Source: Variovorax terrae (GTDB taxonomy: Bacteria; Pseudomonadota; Gammaproteobacteria; Burkholderiales; Burkholderiaceae_C). Taken from it: a stretch of DNA of 64,000 nt. This document shows, piece after piece, positions 63,371-64,000 of this stretch (within the stretch, counting starts at the first letter, position 1; each line of letters opens with the position of its first letter). The stretch covers positions 3,038,001 through 3,102,000 of the forward strand of contig NZ_JALGBI010000001.1 of the NCBI RefSeq assembly GCF_022809125.1, written 5' to 3'. Under the pieces are notes generated by a model. The model did no database searches. It was not told where the DNA came from and saw only the letters and a list, made by a program, of their open reading frames with translations. The translations under genes and the position numbers were made by a program.

Positions 63371-63837
63371 GCCCGGAACAGGTGCAGCGCCACCTGCGGC
63401 GCGCCAACGAGGTGGCGCGCCACGCGCTGTCGCTGGGGAGGCATCCGTTTGGCGCGGTCCTGGTCGCGCCCGATGGCGAGACCGTGCTGGCCGAGCAGGG
63501 CAATGTGGACACGGTCAACCATGCCGAGGCCGTGCTGGCTCGCAGCGCGGCGCAGAATTTCTCCGCCGACTATCTCTGGGGCTGCACGCTCGTGACCACG
63601 GTGGAGCCCTGCGCCATGTGCGCCGGCACCCAATACTGGGCCCACATCGGCCGCCTGGTCTTCGGCATGACCGAGCAGCGCCTGCTGGCGCTCACCGGAA
63701 GCCACCAGGAGAATCCGACCCTGGATTTGCCCTGCCGCACGGTGTTCGCGAGCGGCCAGAAGGCGGTCGAGGTCATCGGCCCCGTGGAGGCGGTGGCAGA
63801 AGAGATCGCGGCGCTGCACCGCGGCTTCTGGACCTAG
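63367..63837 (+). CDS. Nucleoside/nucleobase deaminase (CDA superfamily)
   Basis: 156 residues. Zinc motifs HAEAVLA (His-Ala-Glu, catalytic Glu) and PCAMCAG (two Cys) are complete. The family includes guanine and cytosine deaminases and TadA; the N-terminal RHPFGAVLVAPDGETVLAE fits the guanine-deaminase/TadA branch. Translationally coupled to the ABC permease, so it is more likely to deaminate the imported heterocycle than to edit tRNA. Confidence 0.88.
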   Translation: MSPEQVQRHLRRANEVARHALSLGRHPFGAVLVAPDGETVLAEQGNVDTVNHAEAVLARSAAQNFSADYLWGCTLVTTVEPCAMCAGTQYWAHIGRLVFGMTEQRLLALTGSHQENPTLDLPCRTVFASGQKAVEVIGPVEAVAEEIAALHRGFWT

Positions 63838-63855
63838 CGGCGCGAGGCCGCCGCA

Positions 63856-64000
63856 TCACTGCAAGCTGATGCCGGTGTCGCGAAACACCTTGCGCCACAC
63901 ATCGACCTGGGATGCGATCACCTGGGCGGCATGCGCCGGCGTGTCGATCACCAGATCCACCCCCTGCTGCTCGAAGCGGGCCTTGACCTCCGGGTCGCGC
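63856..64000 (-). CDS. C-terminus of a Bug/TctC-family solute-binding protein (partial)
   Basis: The last 47 codons read on the minus strand: RDPEVKARFEQQGVDLVI, then a DTPAHAAQVIASQVDVWRKV helix and VFRDTGISLQ-stop. This matches the normal Bug C-terminus (DPEV...RL..QG..., ...W.KV..D.GI). The start lies beyond the window. It is convergent with the deaminase gene, 18 bp apart. Confidence 0.85.
   Translation of the reverse strand, partial: RDPEVKARFEQQGVDLVIDTPAHAAQVIASQVDVWRKVFRDTGISLQ

Noticed and set aside
63367..63837. Calling the deaminase tadA
   Set aside because: Zinc motifs fit, but coupling to an ABC importer argues for a substrate-specific deaminase.

Overview
This is a GC-rich window with densely packed genes, short gaps and many ATGA start/stop overlaps. 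It looks like a beta-proteobacterial chromosome, most likely Burkholderiales and close to Comamonadaceae. The reasons are four Bug/TctC-type solute receptors with no membrane partner, two-domain QueF, a TtuD-type glycerate kinase, and two families of short dispersed repeats between genes. No rRNA, IS element, integrase, prophage or CRISPR array was seen. The only RNA gene is a tRNA-Leu(CAA).

Bases 1-23.7 kb are mostly housekeeping with small catabolic cassettes. They hold the 3' part of dinB, a ferritin-like/cytochrome c pair, a dienoyl-CoA isomerase-like protein, an exported M20 hydrolase with a divergent LysR regulator, queF, a prolyl-4-hydroxylase-like oxygenase, yaaA and an SDR. A rubrerythrin / Fe-S reductase / DUF3501 trio is followed by a VOC / Bug receptor / FAD-monooxygenase / DUF2783 operon, then valS, galU and tusA. 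From 23.7 to 30.8 kb lie a LacI regulator with two perfect operators beside an amidohydrolase and Bug receptor, a Nudix hydrolase, cysM, the tRNA, and a Rieske oxygenase with its reductase.

Bases 30.8-48.5 kb form a purine (urate) catabolic island. It holds puuD, uraH, a uraD-allC fusion, puuE, a second M20 hydrolase, xdhC, an NCS2 permease, two orphan solute-binding proteins and a GntR regulator. It continues into glyoxylate use with gcl, hyi, glxR and ttuD. Together these can carry urate to glyoxylate and on to 2-phosphoglycerate. A palindrome with a TGTATACA core stands at three places in the island and marks a likely GntR regulon.

Bases 48.5-64 kb look like an undescribed catabolic system. 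A minus-strand operon encodes a heme-oxygenase-like diiron oxidase with all six expected metal ligands, an aldehyde dehydrogenase, a GlcG/HbpS protein and a [2Fe-2S]/FAD/NAD reductase. Facing it are a Bug receptor, a carboxylesterase, a TauE/SafE permease, a gamma-glutamyltransferase-like enzyme, a second GntR regulator, an ornithine-cyclodeaminase-like enzyme, and two small ferredoxins around a protein I do not recognise. Six GTATAC-centred boxes sit only at the promoters of these units and tie them into one putative regulon. An ABC importer with a nucleoside-type deaminase and the end of another Bug receptor close the window.
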